Shown one piece after another: positions 26,801 through 34,986 of a DNA stretch of 64,000 nucleotides. Position 1 is the stretch's first letter; each line of letters begins with the position of its first letter. A program made the translations under genes and the position numbers. A model generated the notes under the pieces. The model did no database searches and was not told where the DNA came from. It saw only the letters and a list, made by a program, of their open reading frames with translations. Origin of the DNA: Comamonas suwonensis (GTDB lineage: Bacteria > Pseudomonadota > Gammaproteobacteria > Burkholderiales > Burkholderiaceae_C); NCBI RefSeq assembly GCF_012844455.2, contig NZ_JABBCQ020000007.1, forward strand, positions 124,001 to 188,000. The letters are read 5' to 3'.

Positions 26801-27916
26801 ATGGACTTTCAACTGACTGAAGATCAGCGTGCATTTGCAGACATGGCGCAAAGCCTGTTTGCTGACTATTGCACCGACGACAAGCTGCGCGAGCACGATG
26901 CCTCGGGTCAGCCTTTCATGCAAGACCTGTGGCAGCAATGCGTTGCCTCTGGCCTGAACACCATTCTGGTGCCCGAGGGCGCTGGTGGTCTGGGTCTGGG
27001 AACGACCGAGCTGCTGGCCGTGCTGGAGCAGCAGGGCCGTTTTCTGGCGCAGGTTCCTCTGTGGCAGCAGCAAGTGGCTGCCGCCGCCTTGGCCAAGTTT
27101 GGTGGCGATGATCCCCGTGTCACGGCAGCCGTGCAATCGGTTCTGGAAGGTGCGCTGATTGCGCTGTCCCTGGAAAACCTGGTCGCCAGCCGTGGCCCTT
27201 CGCTGCAGATCAAAGATGGCCAGCTGCAAGGATCGCTCAATGCAGTCGCTCTGGCTGCACAGGCGGATCTGGCACTGGTGGCCGCTGCTGCAGAGAATGG
27301 TGCCATCAAGATGGTACTGGTCAGCCTGCAAGCCGCTGGCGTGGTGCGAGTCGATGGCATGCGCCAGGACTACTGCGCTGTGGCCGATATTCAGTTCAGC
27401 GCCACCCCCGTGATCGCCGTGCTGAGCAGCCGCGCCGTGGAGTGGGTGAGCGAGCAGGCGATTGCCTGCCTGGCCAGCTTGCAGCAAGGCGTGACGCAGG
27501 AGCAACTGCGCCGCACCGTGGAATACGTGACCGAGCGCAAGCAGTTTGACCGCCCCATCGGCACCTTCCAGCTGGCGCAAGGCCAGATGGCAGATGGCTA
27601 CATCCTCGTGCAAGCCCAGCGCAGCGCCTTGAGCCAGCTGGTCTGGCGACTGGATGCCAACCTGCCTTGCGCACCTCAGGCGCACGCAGTGCGCGTTCAG
27701 TCCAATGAGCTGGGCTTGAAGATTGGCCGCGTGGCACAGCACCTGCACGGCGGCATGGGGGTGGATGTGACCTATCACATGCACCGCTACCTGCTCTGGT
27801 GCCGCGCGCTGGCTGTTGAGTTCGGCAGCGCCGATCAGCACCTGGAAGCCCTGGGCCAGTGGCTCGCAGACAACGACACACTCGGCTGGAAGTACGACCT
27901 TCCTGAAGACCGCTAA
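26801..27916 (+). CDS. Acyl-CoA dehydrogenase, beta-type subunit of a steroid ACAD heteromer
   Basis: A 371-aa ACAD with FAD-contact segment ERKQFDRPIGTFQ and HLHGGMGVDVTYHMHRY near residues 315-331. It lacks the SEPGAGSD substrate loop and the GGTNE C-terminal motif of the partner at 29567, so it probably forms an alpha2-beta2 complex with that product, as ChsE1-ChsE2 do in Mycobacterium. At the position of Glu in the GYTWE motif of the fused ACAD this protein has Thr. Ribosome-binding site GAGGAG precedes ATG. It is embedded between ChsH2-like and ChsH1-like genes in one operon. Reaction: FAD-dependent alpha,beta-dehydrogenation of a steroid side-chain acyl-CoA. Confidence 0.85.
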   Translation: MDFQLTEDQRAFADMAQSLFADYCTDDKLREHDASGQPFMQDLWQQCVASGLNTILVPEGAGGLGLGTTELLAVLEQQGRFLAQVPLWQQQVAAAALAKFGGDDPRVTAAVQSVLEGALIALSLENLVASRGPSLQIKDGQLQGSLNAVALAAQADLALVAAAAENGAIKMVLVSLQAAGVVRVDGMRQDYCAVADIQFSATPVIAVLSSRAVEWVSEQAIACLASLQQGVTQEQLRRTVEYVTERKQFDRPIGTFQLAQGQMADGYILVQAQRSALSQLVWRLDANLPCAPQAHAVRVQSNELGLKIGRVAQHLHGGMGVDVTYHMHRYLLWCRALAVEFGSADQHLEALGQWLADNDTLGWKYDLPEDR

Positions 27917-27928
27917 GGAGACAACATC

Positions 27929-28345
27929 ATGGCAAATCAAACACCTCGCTTTGAATCGGTGAACGTCGGCGACGAACTCCAACCCCTGAGCGTGCCCGTG
28001 ACTGTGCCGCTGATTGCAGGCGGTGCCATTGCAACGCGTGACTACTTTCCCGGTCACCACGACCGCGATGCCGCACGTGCCCTGGGTTCGCCCCACATCT
28101 TCATGAACATCCTGACCACCAATGGTCTGGTGCAGAGTTTTGTTGAAAGCTGGGCAGGCCCCGAGTCGCGCCTGATGGATCTGAAGATTCGTCTGGGTGC
28201 GCCCAACTACCCCGGTGACACGATGAAGTTCACGGCCTCCGTGACGGAGAAGAACGATGCCACGCGCAGCGTCCAAGTCACCTTGAAGGGCAGCAACTCC
28301 ATGGGCTCCCACGTCAGCGGCACTGTGCAAGTCGCCCTGCCTTAA
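27929..28345 (+). CDS. MaoC-domain hydratase, ChsH1-like
   Basis: A 138-aa single hot-dog MaoC domain. The segment RDYFPGHHDRDAA carries D38 and H43, the Asp/His pair expected of the hydratase site; the ChsH2-like partner encoded at 25835 lacks it. In Mycobacterium ChsH1 and ChsH2 together hydrate the 17-enoyl-CoA of the steroid propionyl side chain, producing the tertiary alcohol that Ltp2 cleaves. AAGGAGAC precedes the ATG. It lies 12 bp after the ACAD and 23 bp before the Ltp2-like gene, in exactly the order needed for complex assembly. Confidence 0.87.
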   Translation: MANQTPRFESVNVGDELQPLSVPVTVPLIAGGAIATRDYFPGHHDRDAARALGSPHIFMNILTTNGLVQSFVESWAGPESRLMDLKIRLGAPNYPGDTMKFTASVTEKNDATRSVQVTLKGSNSMGSHVSGTVQVALP

Positions 28346-28368
28346 GAACAACAAACGGAGACATTCCT

Positions 28369-29550
28369 GTGAACGATATGAATATTTCCGGTCGCGCCGC
28401 CATTGCGGGTCTGGGCGCTACAGAATTTTCCAAGAACTCCGGCCGTACTGAGCTGCGTCTGGCGATGGAAGCCACGCTGGCCGCTCTGGCGGATGCGGGT
28501 ATCGACCCCAAGGAAGTGGACGGCTTCTCGTCCTATTCCGTGGACAAGGTTCCCGAGTATGAAATCGCCCGCCTGCTGGGGGCGCGCAATGTGAACTTCT
28601 TCTCGCAAGTGCCGCATGGCGGAGGCGCAGCGTGTGGCCCCGTGCTGCATGCCGCGATGGCAGTGGCCACTGGCGTTGCCAAGACGGTGGTGGTGTACCG
28701 CGCCATGAACGAGCGCAGCTGGTACCGCTTCGGTACCGGTAGCTACGGCTTTGGTAGCTCACCGTTCTTCGATAACGTGAACTATGGCTGGTATATGCCC
28801 CATGGTTTCCACACGCCCGCGTCATGGGTGGGCATGTTTGCCCGCCGCTACATGCACACGTTTGGCGCTACGAGCGAAGACTTTGGCCGTGTGGCGGTTG
28901 CCGTGCGTGACTTTGCGGCCACCAATCCGGCGGCCTTCTTCTACGGCAAGCCTATTACGCTGGAAGAGCATCAGGCCAGCCGCTGGATTTGCGAGCCTCT
29001 GCACTTGCTGGATTGCTGCCAGGAGTCCGACGGTGCCGTGGCCATGGTCATTACCTCCAGCGACCGTGCGCGTGACTTGAAGGCCAAGCCTGTGTTTATC
29101 AAGGCTGCCGCTCAAGGCATCTCTGATGGCCAGCAGTCCATGACTTCGTTCTACCGCGAAGACATCACCGGCCTGCCTGAAATGGGCCATGTGGCCAACC
29201 AGCTGTGGAAGCAGAGCGGCCTGAGCCCTCAGGACGTGCAAAGCGCCGTGCTGTATGACCACTTCTCGCCGTTTGTGCTGCCCCAGCTCGAAGAGTTCGG
29301 TTTCGTCAAGCGTGGGGAGGCCAAGGACTTCATCCGCGCTGGCGAGCATGCGCGTGGCGGTTCATTGCCCATCAACACCCATGGCGGTCAGCTGGGTGAG
29401 GCTTATATCCACGGCATGAACGGCATTGCCGAGGCGGTGCGTCAGATTCGCGGTACTTCGGTCAACCAGGTCAAGGACGTGCACAACATGGTGGTGACCG
29501 CCGGTACCGGCGTACCCACCAGCGGCCTGATTCTGGGCGATCGCGCTTGA
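28369..29550 (+). CDS. Thiolase-superfamily steroid retro-aldolase, Ltp2-like
   Basis: A 393-aa thiolase-fold protein of the lipid-transfer/SCP-x type. The nucleophilic Cys context of true thiolases is not evident. Typical segments are DHFSPFVLPQLEEFGF near residue 303 and NTHGGQLGEAYIHGMNG near 340. It starts at GTG 28369 behind GGAGAC; an ATG three codons on is the alternative. Ltp2 in actinobacteria splits 17-hydroxy-3-oxo-pregnane-carboxyl-CoA into a 17-ketosteroid and propionyl-CoA when bound to the DUF35 domain of ChsH2. The same role is inferred here from family and from the neighbouring ChsH2/ChsH1-like genes. Confidence 0.85.
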   Translation: MNDMNISGRAAIAGLGATEFSKNSGRTELRLAMEATLAALADAGIDPKEVDGFSSYSVDKVPEYEIARLLGARNVNFFSQVPHGGGAACGPVLHAAMAVATGVAKTVVVYRAMNERSWYRFGTGSYGFGSSPFFDNVNYGWYMPHGFHTPASWVGMFARRYMHTFGATSEDFGRVAVAVRDFAATNPAAFFYGKPITLEEHQASRWICEPLHLLDCCQESDGAVAMVITSSDRARDLKAKPVFIKAAAQGISDGQQSMTSFYREDITGLPEMGHVANQLWKQSGLSPQDVQSAVLYDHFSPFVLPQLEEFGFVKRGEAKDFIRAGEHARGGSLPINTHGGQLGEAYIHGMNGIAEAVRQIRGTSVNQVKDVHNMVVTAGTGVPTSGLILGDRA

Positions 29551-29566
29551 TTGAAAGGGGCAAACC

Positions 29567-30748
29567 ATGTTCATTGATTTGACCCCGGAGCAGCATGCGC
29601 TGCGCCTGAAGTGCCGTGACTACTTCCAGAACCTGATGACGCCCGAGATCAAGGCCCGCATGCGCGGTGCCGAGGGTGGCGACGAGTACCGCGCCCTGAT
29701 CCGCAAGATGGGGCGCGACGGCTGGCTGGCCATTGGCTGGCCCAAGGAATATGGCGGCCAGGGCCTGTCGGCGACCGAGCAGCTGATCTTCTTTGAAGAA
29801 GCCAACATCGCAGGTGCACCTCTTCCCTTCGTGACCATCAGCACCGTTGGCCCTGCGCTCATGGAGCATGGTACTGAAGCGCAGAAAAAGGAGTTTCTGC
29901 CGGGCATGGCCTCTGGCGACATCATTTTCGCCATTGGCTACTCTGAACCCGGCGCAGGCTCCGATCTGGCGGTGCTCAAGACGCAAGCCCAGCTGCAAGG
30001 CGATCTGCAAAGCGGCCATTTTGTGGTCAACGGCCAAAAGCTGTGGACCTCGGGCATTGAGTCCGCTGACTATGTGTGGCTGGCTGCACGTACCGACCAG
30101 GATCTGCCACGCCACAAGGGCATCTCCATCATGGTGGTGGATGCCAAGGCCAAGGGCTTTTCGCATACGCTGATTCAGACCGTGGGCAACTTCACGGCGG
30201 CTACGTATTTCGACAACGTTGAAGTGCCTGCAAGCCGTCTGATTGGCTCGCTCAACGGTGGCTGGAAGCTGATTACTGCTCAGCTGAATCACGAGCGTCT
30301 GGGTTTGGGTGCCTGGTCTGACAAGGTGTTCGGCCCCTTCACCAAGGTGCTGGAATGGGCCAAGGCCAAGGACGAAAACGGCCGCCGAGCGGTCGATCAG
30401 GCCTGGGTGCGCCGAAGCCTGGCGGAGTGCTACACCCGCATCGAAGCCATGCGCCTGACCAACTTCCGTATTGCGGCAAGTCTGGAAGCCGGAGCCATGG
30501 ACGTGAGCCTGGCATCTGCCACCAAGGTCTATGGCTCCGAAGGCGTGGTGGAGGTATTGCACCGCCTGATGGATATCGTGGGCAGTAGCTCTCTCGTGCG
30601 TGGTGGTTCTGCCGCCGCCTATCTGATGGGCGAGCTGGAGTATGAGCTGCGTGCAGCACCTATCAACACCTTTGGTGGTGGCACGAACGAGATTCAGCGC
30701 GAGCTGATTGCCCAGTTCGGCCTGGGTATGCCGCGCCCTCAGCGCTGA
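29567..30748 (+). CDS. Acyl-CoA dehydrogenase, alpha-type subunit (partner of 26801-27916)
   Basis: A 393-aa ACAD with YSEPGAGSDL near residue 126, WTSG, a helix-G Glu at 243 (HERLGLGAW) and a GGGTNEIQRELI C-terminus. The usual Glu before GGTNE in medium-chain enzymes is replaced by Gly, so the helix-G Glu is the likely base, as in isovaleryl-CoA dehydrogenase. It complements the subunit at 26801, which lacks the SEPGAGSD and GGTNE motifs. Shine-Dalgarno GAAAGGGG precedes ATG. The pair would desaturate the 3-carbon side-chain CoA ester ahead of ChsH1/H2-like hydration. Confidence 0.87.
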   Translation: MFIDLTPEQHALRLKCRDYFQNLMTPEIKARMRGAEGGDEYRALIRKMGRDGWLAIGWPKEYGGQGLSATEQLIFFEEANIAGAPLPFVTISTVGPALMEHGTEAQKKEFLPGMASGDIIFAIGYSEPGAGSDLAVLKTQAQLQGDLQSGHFVVNGQKLWTSGIESADYVWLAARTDQDLPRHKGISIMVVDAKAKGFSHTLIQTVGNFTAATYFDNVEVPASRLIGSLNGGWKLITAQLNHERLGLGAWSDKVFGPFTKVLEWAKAKDENGRRAVDQAWVRRSLAECYTRIEAMRLTNFRIAASLEAGAMDVSLASATKVYGSEGVVEVLHRLMDIVGSSSLVRGGSAAAYLMGELEYELRAAPINTFGGGTNEIQRELIAQFGLGMPRPQR

Positions 30749-30787
30749 GCGAACCTCTCACACATAACAAAGACAAGGAGACCGGTG

Positions 30788-32599
30788 ATGAGTGAAACCA
30801 CTCTGGTGTCGCGCGAGCAGACCCAGCTCAAGCTGGATCGTCGCGCCCCCATCGCGGCCAAGTACATGGCTGCCACGCCTTACACGATGGCAGACCGTCT
30901 GGACGACTGCGTGCGTGACTTTGGTGAGCGCACCTTTTTGACAGAAGGCGATGTGCGCTACACCTACGCACAGTTCAATCAGCGCGCGAACCAGGTGGCA
31001 CGTGCGCTGCATGAGCAGGGCGTGAAAAAAGGCGATGTGGTGGCCATGGCCATTGAAAATCGCCCCGCATTTTTCTTCGCCTGGTTTGGCATTGCCAAAC
31101 TGGGCGCGGTCGTGGCCTTCATCAACACCAATGTGGCTGGGAAGCCTTTGGTGCATGCGCTGGAAGTCACCAGTGCCAGCCATGTGATCGTGGGTGAAGA
31201 ATGTGCCGAGCGCTTTGCGCAGACCGATGGTCTGAACACCACGCTGACCTACTGGCACTGGCCTGATGAAAGCCGCCCAGCCGCTGCTGGTGTGCTTGAG
31301 CAGTTTGGCGCAGACCTGCAGGCACTGGCCATGACTGAGGATGGAGCCCCCGTGCCGCTTGCGTGGCGTGAAGGCGTTCTGGCGGGTGATACGGCGCAGT
31401 ACATCTTTACCTCGGGCACCACTGGTCTGCCCAAGGCCGCAGTTATCAGCCACGCGCGCTGGCTGATGGCGGGTGATTCCATGCAGGTACTGTGGGAGAT
31501 CACCAAGGACGATTGCTTTTACTGCTTCTTGCCGCTGTATCACGGCGCAGCCTCCATGTCGCTGACGGCTACAGCCATGGCGGCAGGTGCGCGCATTGTG
31601 GTGCGTCGCAAGTTCAGTCGCAGCGAGTTCTGGAGCGATATTCGCGCTCATGACATCACCTTTTGCCAGTACGTGGGCGAGATCTGCCGCTTTCTGCTCA
31701 GCGTTCCCGGAGCAGATAACGACAAGGATCACACTCTGCGCAAGATGGCTGGAACGGGTCTGACGCCAGAAATCTGGCAGCAGTGGACAGGGCGCTTTGG
31801 CGCTGACTTCCAGATTTTTGAAGGCTGGGGTGGCACGGAGTCCAACACCAATACCATCAATCTGGACAACCGCATCGGCTCCTGTGGTCGCGTTCCGTAC
31901 TGGGAAAAGACCAATCTGCGCCTGGTGCGTTTCGATCAGGAAAAGGGTGACTACATCCGTGACGAAAACGGTTTTCTGCAACTGGCGGGTGTGGACGAAC
32001 CAGGCGAAGCCATCGGCATGGTGATTCAGTATCCGGGCGTGGTGGCGGGCCGCTTTGAGGGCTACACCAACGTCGAGGCGTCAGAGAAAAAGCTGCTGCG
32101 CAATGTCTTCCAGGAAGGCGATGTGTGGTGGACTTCGGGCGACTTGCTGCGCTGCGATGAAGACGGTTACTGCTGGTTTGTGGACCGCATTGGTGACACC
32201 TTCCGCTGGAAGAGCGAAAACGTCTCGACCATGGAAGTCAGCGATGCGCTGGGCGACTTTAACGGCCTTGACGCTATCACCGTTTATGGCGTGCAGGTAC
32301 CTGGCCACGGCGGTCGTGCGGGCATGGCAGCTCTGGTGATGCACGAAGATGCACAGTTTGAGCCCAAGGCCTTCTGGGACATGGCTATTGCCCGTCTGCC
32401 GCGTTACGCTGCTCCGCAGTTTGTGCGGCTGATGGATACGCCTGACATGACTGGCAACTACAAGCTGCGCAAGGTCGATCTGCAAAAGCAGGGTTATGAC
32501 GCTGCCCAGACCAGCGATCCGCTGTTTGTGCGCAATGACAAGCTGCAGACCTATGTGCCGCTGACTGCAAACGCAGTTGAGGAGGCGCTGCGTGGATAA
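30788..32599 (+). CDS. FATP-type very-long-chain/bile acyl-CoA synthetase
   Basis: A 603-aa ANL ligase. YIFTSGTTGLPKAAVISH lies near residue 202, and GYCWFVDRIGDTFRWKSENVST near 460 is the hallmark of the FATP/VLACS branch that includes the vertebrate bile acyl-CoA synthetase. The C-terminus YVPLT is also typical of that branch. It would activate a bile-acid or steroid carboxylate with ATP and CoA. An in-frame GTG lies directly before ATG 30788; AAGGAG at 30775-30780 fits the ATG. The 3' end overlaps the next gene's start (GTGGATAA), so translation of the hydrolase is coupled. Confidence 0.88.
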   Translation: MSETTLVSREQTQLKLDRRAPIAAKYMAATPYTMADRLDDCVRDFGERTFLTEGDVRYTYAQFNQRANQVARALHEQGVKKGDVVAMAIENRPAFFFAWFGIAKLGAVVAFINTNVAGKPLVHALEVTSASHVIVGEECAERFAQTDGLNTTLTYWHWPDESRPAAAGVLEQFGADLQALAMTEDGAPVPLAWREGVLAGDTAQYIFTSGTTGLPKAAVISHARWLMAGDSMQVLWEITKDDCFYCFLPLYHGAASMSLTATAMAAGARIVVRRKFSRSEFWSDIRAHDITFCQYVGEICRFLLSVPGADNDKDHTLRKMAGTGLTPEIWQQWTGRFGADFQIFEGWGGTESNTNTINLDNRIGSCGRVPYWEKTNLRLVRFDQEKGDYIRDENGFLQLAGVDEPGEAIGMVIQYPGVVAGRFEGYTNVEASEKKLLRNVFQEGDVWWTSGDLLRCDEDGYCWFVDRIGDTFRWKSENVSTMEVSDALGDFNGLDAITVYGVQVPGHGGRAGMAALVMHEDAQFEPKAFWDMAIARLPRYAAPQFVRLMDTPDMTGNYKLRKVDLQKQGYDAAQTSDPLFVRNDKLQTYVPLTANAVEEALRG

Positions 32600-33659
32600 C
32601 GCTGTCGCGCAAGAACGCGCACGGGCCAAGCCCGCTGACGTGCTGCGCTACCCCTTCGAGCCGCCAAAGCCCGATGGAAGCCATGTGGAGATCGTTCCCG
32701 GTCTGCTATGGCTGCGCATGCCCATGCCCATGACGCTGGACCACATCAATGTCTACCTGCTGCGTGATGGCGAAGGTTGGGCGGTGGTTGATACGGGGCT
32801 GGGTATTCCCAGCACCTTTGAACTATGGGAAAAGATCTTCACGGAAAAGCTGGCCGGCCAGCCGCTGACCCGCGTGATCTGTACCCACTGCCATTACGAC
32901 CATGCGGGTGCTGCCCACTGGTTGCAGGAGCGCTTTGGTGTGCCGCTACTGATGACTTATGGCGAGTTCATGATGCTGCGCTCGCTGATGGGGCCGCCGC
33001 CTGATCCGCTGCCGCAGTCGCACCGCGACTTCTACGCTCGCGCCGGGGTCACGGATGAAGAGCTGGATCACATGGTCGGAGCCATGCGCAAAGACCCGTT
33101 CATGCCCAAGCCGCCTAGCAGCTACCAGCGCATTCGCTCTGGCGAGGTGCTGCAGGTGGGTGAGCGCCAGTGGCGCATTGTGCTGGGTGAAGGTCACTCG
33201 CCAGAGCATGCCTGTCTGTACTGTGAAGAAGACGGCATTTTGCTGGCCGGCGATCAGGTGCTGCCGCGCATCACCTCGAACGTGATGGTCAGTCCCATCG
33301 AGCCCGAGGGCAATCCGCTCAAGGACTGGCTGGCATCGCTGCAGCGCTTGCACAGCTTGCCTGCGGATACGCTGGTTCTGCCTTCGCATCAAGGTGTGTT
33401 CTACGGCCTGCACGAGCGACTGGATCAGATCAGGGAGCACCACGGGCAGCAGTTTGACTTGCTCAAGTCGCACCTGCAGCAAGTGGGGCGTGCCTCGGCG
33501 GCAGAGCTGGTGCCGGTGCTTTTTCCCAAGCTGCGCGGCCCCGTTGATCGCCTGATGGCACTAGGGGAAACCATGGCCCATTTGAACCTTCTTTACCTGG
33601 CTGGAGAGCTTTCGCGCCAGTCCCGAGAAGGCAAGATTGCGTATTTTTCGTTGACGTAA
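32592..33659 (+). CDS. Metallo-beta-lactamase-fold hydrolase
   Basis: A 355-aa MBL-fold protein. The metal motif is H99-C-H101-Y-D103-H104, followed by GEGHSPEHA, LLAGDQVLP and LPSHQG, which supply the remaining ligands for a two-metal site. A C-terminal winged-helix-like extension of about 90 residues is typical of the MBL proteins found in acyl-CoA gene clusters. The start is GTG 32592, overlapping the ligase stop and preceded by GAGGAGG. It is probably a thioesterase or lactonase acting on a side-chain CoA ester or by-product; the tight coupling with the FATP-like ligase favours proof-reading or recycling of CoA. That role is inference. Confidence 0.82.
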   Translation: MDNAVAQERARAKPADVLRYPFEPPKPDGSHVEIVPGLLWLRMPMPMTLDHINVYLLRDGEGWAVVDTGLGIPSTFELWEKIFTEKLAGQPLTRVICTHCHYDHAGAAHWLQERFGVPLLMTYGEFMMLRSLMGPPPDPLPQSHRDFYARAGVTDEELDHMVGAMRKDPFMPKPPSSYQRIRSGEVLQVGERQWRIVLGEGHSPEHACLYCEEDGILLAGDQVLPRITSNVMVSPIEPEGNPLKDWLASLQRLHSLPADTLVLPSHQGVFYGLHERLDQIREHHGQQFDLLKSHLQQVGRASAAELVPVLFPKLRGPVDRLMALGETMAHLNLLYLAGELSRQSREGKIAYFSLT

Positions 33660-33668
33660 GGAATTGCC

Positions 33669-34862
33669 ATGACGGAACTAGAAACATTCAAACAAGAAGT
33701 CGCTGGCTGGCTGGAAGAAAACTGCCCAGCCAGCATGCGCCGCCCCATCGTTTCGGAGGAAATGGTGTGGGGTAGTTCCCAGCTGGAATTCATCAACGAA
33801 GACCAGAAGCTGTGGTTCGAGCGTATGCGCGACCGCGGCTGGTTTGCACCTGCCTGGCCCAAGGAGTATGGCGGCGGTGGCCTGAACCCGAAAGAAGCGC
33901 GCATCCTCGAAACCGAGATGGCGCGTCTGGGTTGCCGTCAGCCCCAGTACAACCTGGGCGTGTGGATGCTGGGCCCGGTGCTGGTTGAAGAGGGTACGCA
34001 CGAGCAAAAGCTGGAGCATCTGGTCCCCATGATGCGTGGCCAGCAGCGCTGGTGCCAGGGCTTCTCTGAGCCCAATGCCGGTTCTGATCTGGCCAGCCTC
34101 AAGACATCGGCCAGGCGCGTGACGGATGAGCAGGGCGAAGCCTATATCGTCAACGGCGGCAAGATCTGGACGTCTGACGGAGACAAGGGTGACTGGATGT
34201 ATGCGCTGGTGCGTACCGACAGCAGCTCCAAGAAGCAGCAAGGCATCAGCTTCGTGCTGATCGACATGAAGAGCCCCGGCGTGACGGTCAAGCCCATTGA
34301 GCTGATCAGTGGCAAGTCCAGCTTTTGCCAGGTCTTTTTTGACGATGTACGCGTGCCGGTTCGTCAGCTGGTTGGCAAGGAAGGCGAGGGTTGGACGCTG
34401 GCTAAGAAGTTGCTGCAGCACGAGCGTGCCGCCATGTCCAAGTTCACCGAAGGTGGTGCACCTTCACACGATGCCTTGAAAACAGCCCTGCCCTATATGG
34501 TCGATGAGCAAGGGCAAGTGAATGATCCCGCCCTGCGCGACAAGCTGGCCAGCGTGCTGATGGATGCTCAGGCCTTTGGCCTGACACACCGCCGCGTGAC
34601 GGAGAAAGCGCTGGCGCGTCAGGATATCTCTGGCCCCTCCAGCATCATGAAGTTGGTGCAGACCGAGCAGGAAGTGGCTAAATATGAGCTGCTGGAGCAG
34701 GTACTGGGCTTGCGTGGGCTGGGCTGGGAAGGCGATGAATTCAGCGCTGATGAGCTGGATGTGTGCCGCGCCTGGCTGCGCTCCAAGAGCTACACGATCG
34801 CGGGCGGAAGCTCCGAAGTGCAGCTGAACATTATTGCGAAGCGGGTTCTGGAACTTCCTTGA
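33669..34862 (+). CDS. Acyl-CoA dehydrogenase, alpha-type subunit (second pair)
   Basis: A 397-aa ACAD with FSEPNAGSDL near residue 135, KIWTSDGDKGDW, a helix-G Glu at 252 (QHERAAM) and GGSSEVQLNIIAKRVL at the C-terminus. The Asn in SEPNAGSD and the long N-terminal helix (LETFKQEVAGWLEENCP) resemble FadE26/ChsE4-type steroid dehydrogenases. It needs a beta-type partner, and that gene starts at 34987 after a 124-bp gap containing a palindromic repeat. It starts 9 bp after the MBL gene with AAGGAA upstream. It probably acts on a longer side chain than the 26801/29567 pair, but chain length cannot be told from sequence. Confidence 0.85.
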   Translation: MTELETFKQEVAGWLEENCPASMRRPIVSEEMVWGSSQLEFINEDQKLWFERMRDRGWFAPAWPKEYGGGGLNPKEARILETEMARLGCRQPQYNLGVWMLGPVLVEEGTHEQKLEHLVPMMRGQQRWCQGFSEPNAGSDLASLKTSARRVTDEQGEAYIVNGGKIWTSDGDKGDWMYALVRTDSSSKKQQGISFVLIDMKSPGVTVKPIELISGKSSFCQVFFDDVRVPVRQLVGKEGEGWTLAKKLLQHERAAMSKFTEGGAPSHDALKTALPYMVDEQGQVNDPALRDKLASVLMDAQAFGLTHRRVTEKALARQDISGPSSIMKLVQTEQEVAKYELLEQVLGLRGLGWEGDEFSADELDVCRAWLRSKSYTIAGGSSEVQLNIIAKRVLELP

Positions 34863-34864
34863 TC

Positions 34865-34955
34865 CTCTAGAGCAGCTTTGCTGATCAACCCGAGAGGGGC
34901 GACAGCATCGCTGCGGGCGGCCCTCGCTTGCTGCCTCTGGTTTGGGGCAGGGTGT
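34865..34955. repeat. Comamonadaceae-type palindromic intergenic repeat, copy 2 (diverged)
   Basis: It has the same layout as the element after hsdA: a GAGCAGCTTTGCTG hairpin, a GAGAGGGGCGAC segment, then a CGGCCCTCGCTTGCTG segment. It separates the two ACAD genes of a pair. Confidence 0.45.
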
Positions 34956-34986
34956 GCGGATAAGAAATTGAGATTGGAGACACGAT

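Noticed and set aside
26111-28354. 747-codon minus-strand open frame opposite the igr-like operon
   Set aside because: Composition is typical of antisense frames; it spans three recognised genes.
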